Shown here in pieces: positions 23,711 through 34,794 of a stretch of 64,000 nucleotides of DNA. Location of the stretch: positions 20,156,501 through 20,220,500 of the forward strand of contig NC_052665.1 of the NCBI RefSeq assembly GCF_016802725.1, read 5' to 3'. The DNA comes from Solenopsis invicta. Lineage: Eukaryota > Arthropoda > Insecta > Hymenoptera > Formicidae. Made by a program: the position numbers and the translations under genes. Numbering within the stretch: the first letter of the stretch is position 1; the number at the start of each line of letters is the position of its first letter. A model generated the notes under the pieces. It was not told the origin of the DNA and did no database searches. It saw only the letters and a list, made by a program, of their open reading frames with translations.

Positions 23711-24759
23711 AATCAAAATATTGATTAATACGAAATTAAATAACGGAGTTCAGAACCTGATTGACGTGTTGGACACGATTGTGGAAAGAAAAAAGTATTT
23801 GGTCTTCCCGTATTTAAAAGACGTGTCTGAAAAAATATCTACGTCCCTGAATAAAGATATAATTAGATTAGGCTTTAGATGTCTAAATAAGCTAGATAAG
23901 TTTATTAAAGCACACAAAGACAAGAACATAAAAACAGAATGTAACAACGTCGTCTATAAATTAAATTGTAACGACTGCAATGCCTCGTACGTAGGACAAA
24001 CAAAGAGAAAATTAAAAACAAGAATCAAAGAACATGTGAACAACATTAAACTTGAAACAGCGAAAGTATTCGTTATTAGCGAACACAGATTCCAACAAAG
24101 TCATTCAATCGATTGGAAAAATGTAAAAATCCTTGATTTTGAACCAAATTATCATAAACGCTTAATTTCCGAGATGATACACATTAACGAACAAAAAAAT
24201 GGTCTTAATCAAAAAACGGATACGGAACTGTTAGACGACTGTTACAATACTATTTTGAATAAACTGGTCGATATGTAACAAAGAAAGTATAGGGAATAAA
24301 ATTGTAAACAGAGAAACATCTGACTCATACGCGGGTTGCGCACGCTTCGCAACATCAGAAATGTTCAGTCTCCCTTGTCACGCCGATCAATACAGATCGA
24401 TCGTTACGCGTTAACATTATAAGCGATCAGCGTTGAACATGCCTTACAACGACTCTAACGACGAACCGTAAGTTTAACTATTTACACTAAATATGTGATT
24501 CAACTGACACAGAACTTGTAAAAAACGGCTATTAGTGAGTTTTACTATTTAATTGGTTATATTTTTTAAAGTATCATTGGTCGGAGATCGATTAAATTGC
24601 ACGAGTCGTACAACAAGAAGCGATATGTAGACCGAATTGTTGACACGATTTGTTTCGCGGACTGGAAATCGACAAAGCAAGAATAGAAATTTCGGACCAT
24701 GGGCTTTAAATCCCGGACTACTGTATTTAAAATGCTGTTTTGAAGATTTGTTTGCGCTC

Positions 24760-24835
24760 TGCGCCTGTAATGTAAGAATACACACACACTGAAGAAGATT
24801 CCGTAGAGTCGAAACGTTTGTGTTCTCGATATACT
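24760..24835 (+). ncRNA. Hammerhead-like motif of the plus-strand PLE
   Basis: CTGAAGA at 24789, one extra A, stem GATTC/GAGTC with a CGTA loop, then GAAAC at 24811 and GTTTGTG. The order matches the hammerhead core CUGANGA-stem II-GAAA. Upstream 'agaatacacac' can pair with downstream 'gtgttct' as stem I. Stem III would be only AC/GU with no loop, so activity, if any, would need a dimer. Hammerhead motifs are reported from Penelope-like elements. The extra A before stem II is a deviation. Confidence 0.45.
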
Positions 24836-25163
24836 AATAAATATGTATTATAAGTTATATGAACATCTACACCTTTTTGCTCGTCTTACTGGCCTTTTCA
24901 ATTAATTGTTAAATTGCATACGACCTTACCAGAATCGTTGTTAAAAAGTCTAATACCATTTTACAATATTTGCAATAACTTTTGAGTAATAAAATATTAA
25001 AGTCGGCCGAATAAGAGCGAGCGAAGAGACAAGCGGTCGCTCGCCTGAGCTATAGGACCGCCTATAGGCGACGCCGCGGTAAGTGTCGCGCGGTGAGGGG
25101 AAGAATACCTTGGCACCGCATAGCTCCCTCATGCTTCCACACCAAGCCGTGGTATGCGTCAGC

Positions 25164-25307
25164 CGGTGAGTCCCGATACCGCACATCTCGATAGCACACA
25201 AACCACTCACAATGGCAGATGCCTAGAGATTTTCCGTAGGTTGGGTTAGATAAGTCAAGATAATTGGTTGGCGGGCTATCGGGATGTGCGCTATCGGAAC
25301 CCTCCCC
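25164..25307. mobile_element. 144-bp MITE with CGATAGC end repeats, copy 2
   Basis: Flanked by GCGTCAGC on both sides (25156-25163 and 25308-25315). It is absent from the opposite palindrome arm near 26060, which shows that it is an insertion. Its core matches 17321-17461 and 45001-45142. The ends consist of two degenerate direct copies of 'cgatagcgcacatc' in inverted orientation at the two sides. Confidence 0.85.
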
Positions 25308-26416
25308 GCGTCAGCGCTATACACTCGCAATCACGATTATTAAGTATTTTGTTCTTTGTAATATTTATAGCATTTTTTATAACAAAAAACCAAAAGTTAA
25401 ATAATGTAACTGTGCGAATATAGCTTACTGACACCTCTCATTTTAAAGCACAAGAATACAGTAAATATTACAAGTTTTAACAACAGTAAGAATTAATCAT
25501 ATTTGAGTCCCACCATTATGTGCAATTTTAAAAATAAGTATAAACTGTTACTTTTTTTATATTTTTAAATACGGCACGATATTCAGAGAAAGTGCACTGC
25601 TGATTATTTATTGCAATTCGCATAGAATATTTCGCTCTACAATCATCAATTTAAGCACAGTTACAGCAGCAACAAATTTTTTAATAATAGATTTTATATT
25701 TTTTTCTTATAATATATTTCTTATAATATTTCTAATGAAAACTGTCACTAGAACTAGGATAAATTATAATTAGCATGATACTATTTATCCGAGTGTCTTA
25801 CCGTGCTTAATATGAAAAGTATAAAGAAATGGTAATAGTTTAAATTTTTTACTTAAAATTACACATAATGGTGAGATTTAAGTAGTATTAATTAGAACTG
25901 TTATTTAAGGAGATAATATTTACTGTGTTCTTTTACTTTAGAGAGAGAGATGTAATGCTATATTCGCAAAGTTACATTATTTAACTTTTGGTTTTTCGCT
26001 ATAAAAAATGCTATAAATATTACAAAGAACAAAATACTTAATAATCGTGAGTGTAAAGCGTTGACACGTACCACGGCTTGGTGCGGGAGCATGAGGGAGC
26101 AGTGCGGTGCCAAGCTATCTTTTCCCTTACCGCGCGACACTTACCGTCGCGGCGTCGCCTATAGTCGGCCCGCGGTGGGCGGTCCTACGGCTCAAGCGAG
26201 CAACCGCTTGTCTCTTCACGCGCTCTTATTCGGCCGACTTTAATTTTATTACTCGAAATTATTGCAAATATCGCAAAATAGTATTAGACTTTTTGATTTA
26301 TCTCAATCCCTTCTACCTCATCATGATAATATGTATACATTGTTCTGGTACACCCTGTATACACATATCAGCATAAAGTGTTTACAAGTCATCATCAAGT
26401 CACAAGTCAACAAGGG

Positions 26417-26570
26417 ATCAGTTTGCAGCGATCACGAAGGTCAAGCAACGTTTACCGGAGTTGCGACTTGGATGAGTGACCGCTTGAAAATTTCCGAAAA
26501 AAAATTCCCAAGATTTTTTTTTGCAAAAAGTGTTTTTTAAAATGTTACAAAAATATTGTTTTGTCCATTT
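26417..26570 (+). repeat. 5S rRNA-like module and tail of element A
   Basis: The stretch from 'atcagtttgcagcgatcac' through 'ggtcaagcaacgtt' to 'gacttggatgagtgaccgct' follows the internal promoter half of insect 5S rRNA (GATCACCGAAG, AAGCAACGT, ACTTGGATGGGTGACCGC) in order. The 5' half of 5S is missing, so this is not a working 5S gene. It continues with a tail ('aaaaaaattcccaag', 'gttttttaaaatgttac') shared with 43380-43460. The 92-residue frame through it is chance. Confidence 0.65.
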
Positions 26571-26856
26571 TGGAATTATGTGGTGTAATAATATTTATGT
26601 GAATATTTTGGAAAAATTCATAACATTGCAATGTTGCTGAGATGTTTCCATGCAATATTTCAAAAAGCGGACATCTTAATGTTGCAGCAATTTTCCAGCA
26701 ATGTTGCAGCAATGTTTCGCAATCAATATGTAATATTACAATGTTTTAATGAAATTATTCTGCAATGTTCTTGCAATCTCTCTGTGCTGTATGGGTACGC
26801 ATGATAAAAAATATCTATCTCAAGGTAACATTGTACATTTCATTACAGCACATATA

Positions 26857-27248
26857 CAGGGTATCAGGTAACTACCGCCCGTGGTTTCGTGGATTGATAG
26901 ATTAAGTAAAACTGAGCAGAAAAGTCCTGTACCATTTTTTAATATTTGCCGTAGTTAACGAAATAAAAATTAATAACGTCTGCGAATAAGCGCGTATCAC
27001 TGCGCGCAAGAACCGCTCGCCGGTCGCCGAGACGTAGGCAGCCGCGGCTGTAGGCGCGGCGCGATGCGGTGAGGAGGGAAAAGCAGCAGTAGCTGCGGCC
27101 TGCGGTGATACGCGCTTATTTGCAGATTTTATTAATTTTTATTTTGTAAACTGTGGCAAATATTAAAAAATGGTAAAGGACTTTTCTGCTCAGTTTTACT
27201 TGATCTATCAATTTACGAAACCAGGGGCGGTAGTTACCTGACACCCTG
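26857..27248. mobile_element. 392-bp palindromic MITE, CAGGGTxTCAGGTAAC ends, copy 1
   Basis: The ends 'cagggtatcaggtaactacc' and its complement at 27248 are flanked by TA. The palindrome holds a GC-rich centre ('gtaggcagccgcggctgtag'). Related copies lie at 49272-49731 and 50984-51455. No coding region. Confidence 0.9.
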
Positions 27249-27314
27249 TATATATACATATATATGCATACACGCATCTTTTTCTATTTTGTTTTTTCTT
27301 TCACTCTTTTCCCG

Positions 27315-27338
27315 CTCTCTTTCTCTCTCTCTCTCTTT
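27315..27338. repeat. (TC)n microsatellite
   Basis: A short, nearly pure TC run. Confidence 0.85.
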
Positions 27339-27858
27339 TGCGTTATATCACGTCTATCTCATGCGCATATTGACCTAAAGCTTGCTGAGTCATTTATTAT
27401 TTGACTAATTCAATAGTCGTTAAATCGTCAATATACGCATCCTCATTCGTTTTAAATGTCTAAACAAATCTTAAGAAAAGAAGCCACATAAAAGCCAAAC
27501 TAACCAGAATCATCACTTTTTTAAATGAGTGTACTCGTGTGGAAATTCTGTCTAGGCTGTAAACTGGGCCAGGTTAGCTTTCCTTACTTTGTTTGAGGCC
27601 TAAGTTAGGACATCTATCTTGGCCCAACTTTGGATTGTCACGCTTTTTTTTCAGGGCTTGCATTGGTTTCCAAACTTGGGCCAATATAAAAATTTGAGTT
27701 TGAGCCCGTTTTTCTTTTATTTTTAAAAATAAAAAAAATTTTTTTTTAGTTTTTTAACATTTTTTACTATCCTTATAGCTTAATCTGTATTTACTGTTTC
27801 GCATATAAGATTTTATTTCATTAATTACAATTGTGCATTATTTTACAATTTTTAAAAA

Positions 27859-27925
27859 CGCGTCGCCTGGTTTTGAACCTAAGATCTTTGAAACCATAAT
27901 CTAATATACTGACAGTGAGCTAATC
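27859..27925 (-). repeat. tRNA-like module (SINE head candidate)
   Basis: Read on the minus strand, it has TAGCTCACTGTCAG, matching a tRNA A box, and about 45 nt later GGTTCAAAACC, matching a B box. The spacing suits a tRNA-derived polymerase III promoter. The acceptor stem does not pair well and there is no CCA, so it is not a tRNA gene. A tRNA-derived SINE head is the likely origin. Confidence 0.5.
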
Positions 27926-28034
27926 GTACTTTTGTAACATCGTTAATAAAAAGTTATATTTGAACTAAAGTTGATTTGAATAGGAAGAAACTTGCGTGTT
28001 GAGTACTGCGCAAACACTCTTACTAGCCCTTTGA

Positions 28035-28465
28035 TTGTTTAGCTTTAAATATTTTAAAAATAAATTATATAAACTATATAAATAATTAAAACCTGTTTTT
28101 GCCTATGCCCAAGATAATCAAAAAATAACAATTAAAAATACTGTTGAAGCATGAAAAAATATTAACATAAAATGCACGTTACAAAAATTTATTTTGCAAC
28201 TAATTGTTATAAACAAATTATTAAAATTGACTGTAGAAGAAAACTGATTGCGCCAATCGATTCTACGGAAAAAATTATTAATGAAACAGACATAACGCTT
28301 CTCAATTATTATAGTTGTTATAATTGTTATAAACAAATGAGTTGCAAAATTGATTTTTGCAACGTGCTTATTACATCAATAATATTTTTTTACATTCCGG
28401 GCCTATTTCAAATTGTTATTTTTTAGCTATCTTTGCTGGTCTGGTCGTGAGCTTTAATGCGTTAA
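28035..28465. repeat. Conserved middle segment, copy 2
   Basis: Homologous to 15825-16235, with shared 'tgcaactaattgttataaac', 'aaaatt..tctacggaaaaaatt' and 'ttttttagctat'. Small frames on both strands reflect its inverted-repeat structure. Confidence 0.75.
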
Positions 28466-28623
28466 AACAAATAGTAATTTTTTTTCTGTAAAAAATAATT
28501 TTTTTAGATTTATAAATGATTTAGTTAAATTTTGTTTATTTAAAAAAAAAAGAAATTTTTATTTAAACATATTTTTTAAGTATAATTATCTTGGAGTAAA
28601 AGTAAAATCCAAACTAAGTACTT

Positions 28624-28965
28624 TACGGGCTGTAACTGGGCAAGCCTAAGTACGACTGTCTTAGCAGAAAAATCTAAACCAAATTGGGCCTTACACGGGC
28701 TGGGCAAGCCTAAGTACGACTGCTTTGGAAGAAAAATCTAAACCAAATTGGGCCCTATACGGGCTGTAACTGGACAAGTCTAAGTACAACTGTCTTGAGA
28801 GGAAAATCTAAACCAAATTGGGCCCTATACGGGCTGTAACTGGGCAAGCCTAAGTACGATTACCTTGGAAGAAAAATCTAAACCAAAATGGGCCCTATAC
28901 GGGCTGTAACTAGGAAAGCCCAAGTTATACTATCCTAACTAGGTCCTAAATGGGCGTGAGTTTGG
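28624..28965. repeat. Tandem repeat, 71-bp unit, five copies
   Basis: Units begin 'acgggctgtaactgggcaag' at 28624, 28757, 28828 and 28899, with a shortened unit at 28693. Each contains 'gaaaaatctaaaccaaa' and ends in a GGGCC word. This forms the right flank of the GGGCC word element. Confidence 0.85.
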
Positions 28966-29028
28966 CAATCCTTATTTTGGATGACTCAGTAATACCTATA
29001 CGGGGCCAGTAACCTATGGAACGCCCGG

Positions 29029-30170
29029 ATGAATTTCCGCATAGGTAACGACAATGAAGAAAAGAAACAAGAAACAGCAACTCGACTAGAAAAAGTTGAA
29101 GCGATATGGAAAAAGTTTAACGACATGCAAACTGAGCTGGAAGATGCTAATGAGGCCGAATTTGAGAATGTAGAGCATGATTCCTTCGAAAATAAATTTT
29201 ATCAGGCAGTCACTAGACCCAAAAATATAGTTTCAGCATTACATGTAAACGTTACACAACCAGAGAGCTCCAATCGCGAATCAGCCTATCAATATAATAC
29301 AGCCAAATAAAATGCGTTTGCCTACCATCGACATTCCTAAATTCGTTGATAGTTGAGAGAAATGGCTGGCATTTCGCGATACTTTCACCTTCATGGTACA
29401 TGATAATGCAATGTTTACCACTATTGACAAATTGCATTACTTAAAGTAGGCATTGATCGGAGATGCGTATAAACTTGTTGAGTCTCTAAAAATAACATGC
29501 CAAAATTATCAAATAAGATATTATTAACAAAAGATACAAAGGTAACAAGACGATTATTCAGCATCACGTTCAAACATTAATTAATTTCTCATGTATTGCA
29601 AAGGAATCGCATTCTTCTCTCAGGCAATTGGTCGACACGACCCAGAAGCATGTACGTACATTAAAACCTTTGGAGCAGCCTACAGACACATAGAACACTC
29701 TGCTCATTCAACTTTTTATCAAAGCTAGATAACAACATGCCACGCGAATGGGATTCCGAAAAAGCAGATAAAGAGATGCTTCCCACAATGGAGGAATTTG
29801 TTACATTTCTAGAAACAAGATGCTCTTTTTTGGAAGCCTTGACACACACCAGTTTGTTGAATATTTCGAAAAATTCGCAAGGACATTCGAAGCAACAGAC
29901 AGCTAAGCAACTTAATCAAGTACAAGTTCATGCTAGCACGGAGACTACAACTTGTCCGGTCTGTCAAAACAGTCATAAAATATTCAAATGTTTAATATTT
30001 TGTGTCAGCTCAAGCTCACCTTGAAAAATCAAGAGCAATAAATTGTGTTATAATCGTCTAAAACAATTTCACGGCAGAAATTGCACTCAAGGTTCGTGCA
30101 GAAAATGTCACAAGCGTCACAACACGCTGCTACACTTAAATAGAACTGCTGATTCGAATGTCACTTCAAC
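29029..30170 (+). pseudogene. Decayed BEL/Pao gag
   Basis: Broken frames encode parts of a BEL/Pao-type Gag. There is an N-terminal coiled-coil-like segment (29029-29310), scattered capsid-like pieces, and a segment at 29737-30024 with a CPVCQNSH zinc-knuckle start. At 30043-30145 lies GSCRKCHKRHNTLLHL, the hallmark end of BEL/Pao Gag, also present in the intact copy at 55 kb. Stops and frameshifts occur throughout. It differs enough from the intact element to be another family. Confidence 0.8.
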
Positions 30171-30267
30171 AAAAACGGAAAACAATAACGCCGACAAGCA
30201 AGTCGTTCTGAATGCGGCAGAATTAAATAATAGCGTTTCAGATAAAAACAAAATACAAATTGTAAGC

Positions 30268-31985
30268 AACTCTCTATCTTCATATCATACGCGAGGCTTC
30301 CCTTTGTGCATCTTGTTATCGACAGCTACGATACATATGCGCGACAAATCTGGAAGGTTACACGAATGCAAAGTTTTACTAAATTCTGGTGCTCAACCAA
30401 ATCTTATATTGCGGGAGTTGAGCGCGCGTTTGGATCTACTTCAACAGAACACCGACACGAAGATAGAAGCGGTTAACAACGCCACATCCATTTCTCAGAG
30501 CAAAATGATTACTACAATTTATTCCAGATTCAATAAATATCAAGAAACGTTATTGTTTCTGATTGTGGACAAGGTCACCAACGCATTGCCAAGAACATAA
30601 ACAGACGTAAATCACTTTCAGATCCCGTCCAACGTCAAATTGGCGGACCCTGCCTTTTACCTACTTAACAGAGTCTACTCTTGGGCTCAGAGGTTTTCTG
30701 AAGGTTATTATGCGTCGATCAAATACAATTAGGTAAATCAAAGCCTATATTCCAAAAACAAGGCTAGGATGGATAGTGTGGGGCATGCCAACGTCATCTT
30801 TCGACCATGGTCCACAGAGCAATATTATTCCACCCAGCTGACAATGCAATATCAGCTAGAAAATTTTTGGAAGAATTGCCCGCAAGGTAACATTTAACCT
30901 CAGAGGAACAAAACTGTGAGAATAACTTATTTGCGACAGCAAAACGGAAGATTTGTCGTCCCTTGAAAGACAATTACACGCAATTAGGCAACTCATACGA
31001 CAATGCCAAACGCAGATTAATCACCATGGAAAGAAAACTGGCAAAACAGCCCGAGTTGAAACAACAATATGATTCTTTCATGCAAGAATATTTAGATCTG
31101 GAACATATGAAGCCGCTGTCAAACTCGTCAGACAACTCTCCAGAAGCAAGAGATAGCAGTGTGATGTACGTACTACCTGTCACATCATGCAGTTTTCAAA
31201 GCCGAAAGTGAGACCACACGCTTGCGGGTCGTTTTCGATGCATCGGCGAAAACAAGCTCAGATCTATCTCTTAATAATGTACAGATGACAGGTCCCACAA
31301 TACAACAGGATTTGTTTAATATACTAATGCGCTTTCGTCAGTATGTATATGCACTCGCCGCTGACATATCCGAAATGTACCGTCAGGTCAGGGTACAGCT
31401 AGAGCAATGTAAATTGCAACGCATCTTATGGAGATTCAAACCAGAAGATAACATACAAACATATGAGCTTTAAACGGTTACTTATAGAGAGGCCTGTTCA
31501 GCATTTTTGGCTATTCGTTCTCTTCATCAAGCAGCGAAAGATCTGCAGCATCAATTTCCAAGGGCCTCTGAAGTCATCATACGTGATTTTTACGTAGATG
31601 ACTTACTAACGGAAGATAACGACATCAACGATTTGTTACAAATAAAAGATGAAATTATCTCAGTGCTACGAATTTCAAACTTCATAAACGAAAATCAAAC
31701 ACAAATCAGAATAAGACAGTAGTACAATTCGTTGCATTGATGCCTGGGGTACCGATTTTAGGGACTACGTTTCTTTCTTGATTATTTTTATGTTCATGAC
31801 TGAATGTTGCGGTGATCGTTGACGGCAGCATTTGGTCATGAACGTAAAAATAACTAAGAAAGAAACGTGGTCCTTAAAATCGATACCCCAGGCATCAATG
31901 CAACGCATTGTACAATTAAGCGAAGATACAAGAATCCTTGGTTAGCTGTGGGACAAGCAGCAGGACATATAGTAAGGAGGTAATG
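30268..31985 (+). pseudogene. Decayed BEL/Pao protease and reverse transcriptase
   Basis: At 30330-30460 a protease-like segment reads VLLNSGAQPNLI, with N in place of the usual catalytic D. After several breaks, RT sequence appears at 31222-31473 (RVVFDASAKTS, TGPTIQQDLF) and at 31507-31722 (FYVDDLLTE, the catalytic box). A MITE (31730-31909) interrupts the next section. The reading ends near 31985, so RNase H and integrase are absent. It is a long-dead 5' part of an element. Confidence 0.85.
31730..31909. mobile_element. 180-bp palindromic MITE, CGTTGCATTGATGCC ends, copy 1
   Basis: The ends 'cgttgcattgatgcctgggg' and its complement enclose an almost complete hairpin. GTACAATT flanks both sides (31722-31729 and 31910-31917), an 8-bp duplication. 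It is inserted in the dead BEL/Pao RT. A second copy is at 39311-39480. Confidence 0.85.
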
Positions 31986-32868
31986 ACACAAATTTTCAAC
32001 TAACATCGACAAAGCTGATTTTCATTTTTACATTTGTTTTCGTGTTACAAATGAATAAAATGACCGTCAGCCCACGATTCCGCGGGATGGGGGGCTTCCA
32101 CAGTGTCTCAACAATGTAAAAAAAAGTGTTAATATTAACCGAAAGTTAATATCGACGAAGTTAACGATAATTATTATCGTTAATATTAAACGAAAAGTTA
32201 ATATCGACAAAGCTGAAAATTTTTGTACTTACTATTGACAACATAAAATGTCGAAAGGATACCGTCAGCCACGGCAACTGCGGAACGTCGTGCGTCAGTC
32301 ACTCATACTAATATGTGAAAAAAATAGGGTAATTATGCAGTATAGGGGACTCAGTTCCAATTAGAGGTGGAAAATTATCGATAGTGGTTGATATTGATTG
32401 CGTGATAGTTAATTTTATAAATATCGATAATATCAATAATAATATCGACAATTTTGAAATTATTAATTTTAATGAATCCTTGGGTTCTATATTATCGATT
32501 CCGTGTTATTTAATATATTTATATCAATATAATAAGAAAAAATAAAATTACTAAGTATACAAAATTAATAAAAAAATTTATTCTTCAAAACAATAAAATA
32601 TATATTATATTATTGCATATCTATATATAGTATCACTTTTCGCAAATTACAAAGTATGAAATTAATAAAAAAATGTATTCTTTAAGAAATAAAACATAAA
32701 ATATATTATCGTACCTATAACACTTTAGATTAATAAATTAGATTAAAGTCTTAAATCAATCAGGTACCTATTACTTTACTAAAAAAAAAAATGTTTTAAT
32801 AAAAAATTGAAATGCATAGCTAAAAACAAATCTTGTCAAATTCTGTGGATATCAAATAAGTATACAAC

Positions 32869-34794
32869 CTATTTTTCAATTAACCATGCATTTTGATTTA
32901 AAAATATCAGCGAATTTACATTAGTAGGTTTTAAATTTGAACGTTTCGCTGAAATTATTTGTCCTGCTTTAGAAAATATTCTTTCGGACGGAACTGAAGT
33001 AGCTGGGACGCAGAAATAACGTTCGGCTATTTTCCGGAGTTCTTTTACAGGGTATTTTTTCCAATATAAAATTGGATTTTCATTTAGCGCAAGCGTGGGC
33101 AATTTCAAGTATTAACGAATTGCTATAATACCGTCTGTTGTTGCATTTGAGTTATTTACAGTTTGAGAAATGCGCCGGGATAAAAAATCCATCAACCCAA
33201 CAGTTGTTGCTTCAGTTGTTGGCTCAGTTGACATTGATGACGTTGATGGTGTATGAGAAGTAGATGGTTCACTTTCCAATTGTTTCTCTTTTCTGATCAG
33301 TTGAGCTACTTCTTGTTGAACAAACTGGTGAGCATTATTCACATTTTCTACTTCACGAAATGCATATTTCTTTAATCTGGGATCTAATAATGTCGCAACT
33401 TTAGGAACAGTTTTTTGTTCATATATAAAAAGTCGCTTTATCACAGATAATTTCAATTTTACACATAATTGTTTTGCAATATCACTGGTAAGAGAATGCT
33501 TTATTTCAATTAAATTATTATGTATTCCCACCACTAAAGGGATAATTAACGATACCGTCACATATGTCTGTCCAGAAATTTGATTTGTTGCAGTCTCAAA
33601 AGTTGAAGCAACTTTACCCCTTTTTAAATCAATGAAGTCATTAAAACTTAGTGATTCTGGCGCCTTAGGCAACTTCGACAGAGTTACAATTAAACAGTCT
33701 TCTGTGTTTAAAGTGACCAGTCATTCAATCATATGCAGAACGCTGTTCCACCTTGTTGCAACCTCTTGCAATGGCTTTAATTGTTTTAAATTCTTTTTGC
33801 GTTGTTCTTCCCGTAATTTGTCCATTGCAAGAGTATTTTTTTTTAAGTATTTAACAATTTTTTTACATTTCTGTAAAAGAAGTTCAACACCAGCTTCTTT
33901 CTCTTTTGTATTTAAGCCATCATTTACTGTTAAGTTTAACGTGTGGGCAAAACAAGGTAAATACTTTATTTTAAGCAGATTACAAGCATTAATCATGTTT
34001 TGAGCATTATCAGTAATGATGCATTGTACTTTATTTTCTAGGTGCCATTTTTCAATAACTACCTAAAAAAGTAAAATTAATTTAGCACATCTGCAATATT
34101 ATTAATTCTTATTTTTGTTTACCTTAATATGTTTCTCAATAAGTTCAGCTGTATGACTACCCTCTATTTGAACTGTCTCTAATATCACAGTTTTAATATC
34201 TTCATGTAAAATAAAGTGGCAGGTAATGGTGATGTAGCCCTCTCCAACCAGAGATGACCACAAATCCGTAGTAAGTGATATATATTCTGTTTGATTAAGA
34301 ATTTCTTGCAACTTGGCATTAACTTCGGTCAACAGAGATGGTAGTATCTTATTTCGCAATGTTGTCTTATTTGGCAGCTTGTATTTTGGATCTAATGTAC
34401 TCGTATGTACTAAATCTTGAAATCCGTTGTCATGCACAATCAAAAATGGTTGCAAATCTTTTGCAACCATAATTGCTACTAGTTTGTCTAATTTTTGTTT
34501 TCTTGTGTCAGTTTCGTTATACAAATTTGTTTTACGAACAAATAAAATAATATTTTTTTGTTTCTTTATTTTTTTTGCTCGTGCTTCTGGCGTTGTATTT
34601 GTATCTGATTCATCAGAAGAATCATTTATGTTGTTATTGTTTAATTCTTCTTTATGATATCTTTTCAAGTGATCATGTAAGTTTGATGTGTTTCCACTCG
34701 TTTTGTATTCTTTTTTACAAAGCAAGCACATGGCATATTGATTATACTGTTTTTCAAAGTAATTCCATATTATAGATTTTGTCCTTTTATCCAT
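32869..34794 (-). pseudogene. hAT transposase, two exons, two nonsense codons
   Basis: Exon 1 runs from ATG 34794 to 34123 and begins with a BED finger (C-x2-C in CLLCKKEY, then H-x4-H in HLKRYH). It then has the first acidic motif (SLTTDLWSSL). A 60-bp GT-AG intron (34122-34063) joins in frame to exon 2, which carries CIITDNAQNM, the CFAHTLNL C-x2-H pair and ATRWNS. An in-frame TGA (33721-33723) and TAA (33112-33114) interrupt the reading. Otherwise it continues to the C-terminal dimerisation domain with SVPSERIFSKAG (catalytic glutamate) and ends near 32869. Total length is about 620 codons, normal for the family. With only two point changes it died recently. Confidence 0.9.
34063..34122 (-). 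other. 60-bp intron in the hAT transposase gene
   Basis: Minus-strand GTAAAC donor after AAG and a CTTTTTTAG acceptor. Removing it joins the motif before it to VVIEKWHLENKVQC in phase 0, which matches the usual order in hAT transposases. The length is typical of insect introns. Confidence 0.8.

Larger units (their letters stand above)
22205..24278 (+). pseudogene. PLE reverse transcriptase (part) and GIY-YIG endonuclease, split by a solo LTR
   Basis: From about 22205 the plus strand encodes the RT segment after YVDD (DTLIKVDNNTLHTDWFH and SHHPVSQKIG). A stop and the solo LTR (22552-23710) follow, and the reading resumes at 23721. There a 185-residue frame encodes the connector and GIY-YIG endonuclease, with an intact end (ELLDDCYNTILNKLVDM). 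It differs from the minus-strand copy at only a few residues, so the two copies are close in age. The upstream RT core is missing, so it is not functional. Confidence 0.85.
20405..24940. mobile_element. Inverted pair of Penelope-like elements inserted as one unit
   Basis: A minus-strand PLE (20405 to about 22175) and a plus-strand PLE (about 22205 to 24940) lie head to head. The whole block is flanked by 'ttaaaaaatctaa' (20392-20404) and 'ttaaaaagtctaa' (24941-24953), a 12/13 target duplication. Both copies keep the GIY-YIG region, the 3' untranslated part and a conserved hairpin near their outer ends, and both are truncated at the inner 5' side. A solo LTR lies in the plus-strand copy. Confidence 0.8.
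20331..26357. mobile_element. Foldback element with TACAGGxTGTxCCAGAAC ends, hosting the PLE block
   Basis: The left end 'caggatgtcccagaacaatg' matches the complement of the right end at 26357, and TA flanks both sides. Removing the nested PLE block leaves a palindrome with roughly 1-kb arms. The left arm resumes at 24954 and reaches a centre near 25700. Each arm has a GC-rich part ('gtcggccgaataagagcg', 'ggcgacgccgcg'). A 144-bp MITE sits in the left arm at 25164-25307. No transposase. Minus-strand frames at 24950-25210 and 25958-26140 and plus-strand frames at 26061-26540 are by-products. Confidence 0.8.
19515..26794. mobile_element. Word-array element A (ATTGCA words, 5S-like module), heavily interrupted
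   Basis: The left end 'ccatacagcacagaaaattg' is inverted at 26794, giving terminal repeats of over 30 bp. Both flanks (19515-19690 and 26600-26794) are built from variants of ATTGCA and TGTTGCAAT. Between them are a middle segment (20086-20330, continuing at 26358) shared with element B at 43060-43275, and a 5S rRNA-like module at 26417-26487. It is interrupted by a smaller word element (19825-19979) and by the 6-kb foldback block 20331-26357. No coding region belongs to the element itself. Confidence 0.7.
27545..28990. repeat. Word-array element, GGGCC / TTGGCCCAA words
   Basis: The left array (27545-27700) has 'aactgggcc', 'ttggcccaa' and 'cttgggccaa'. The right array (28600-28990) has 'aaattgggcc' and 'gggctgtaactggg'. 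Between them lie a tRNA-like stretch (27859-27925, minus) and a middle segment (28035-28465) shared with 15825-16235. The layout parallels element A with different words and a different middle. No coding region. Confidence 0.55.

Noticed and set aside
26417..26487. Functional 5S rRNA gene
   Set aside because: The 5' half of 5S is missing and the rest is diverged; treated as a derived module.
27859..27925. Functional tRNA gene
   Set aside because: A and B boxes are recognisable, but the acceptor and anticodon stems do not form; kept only as a tRNA-like module.
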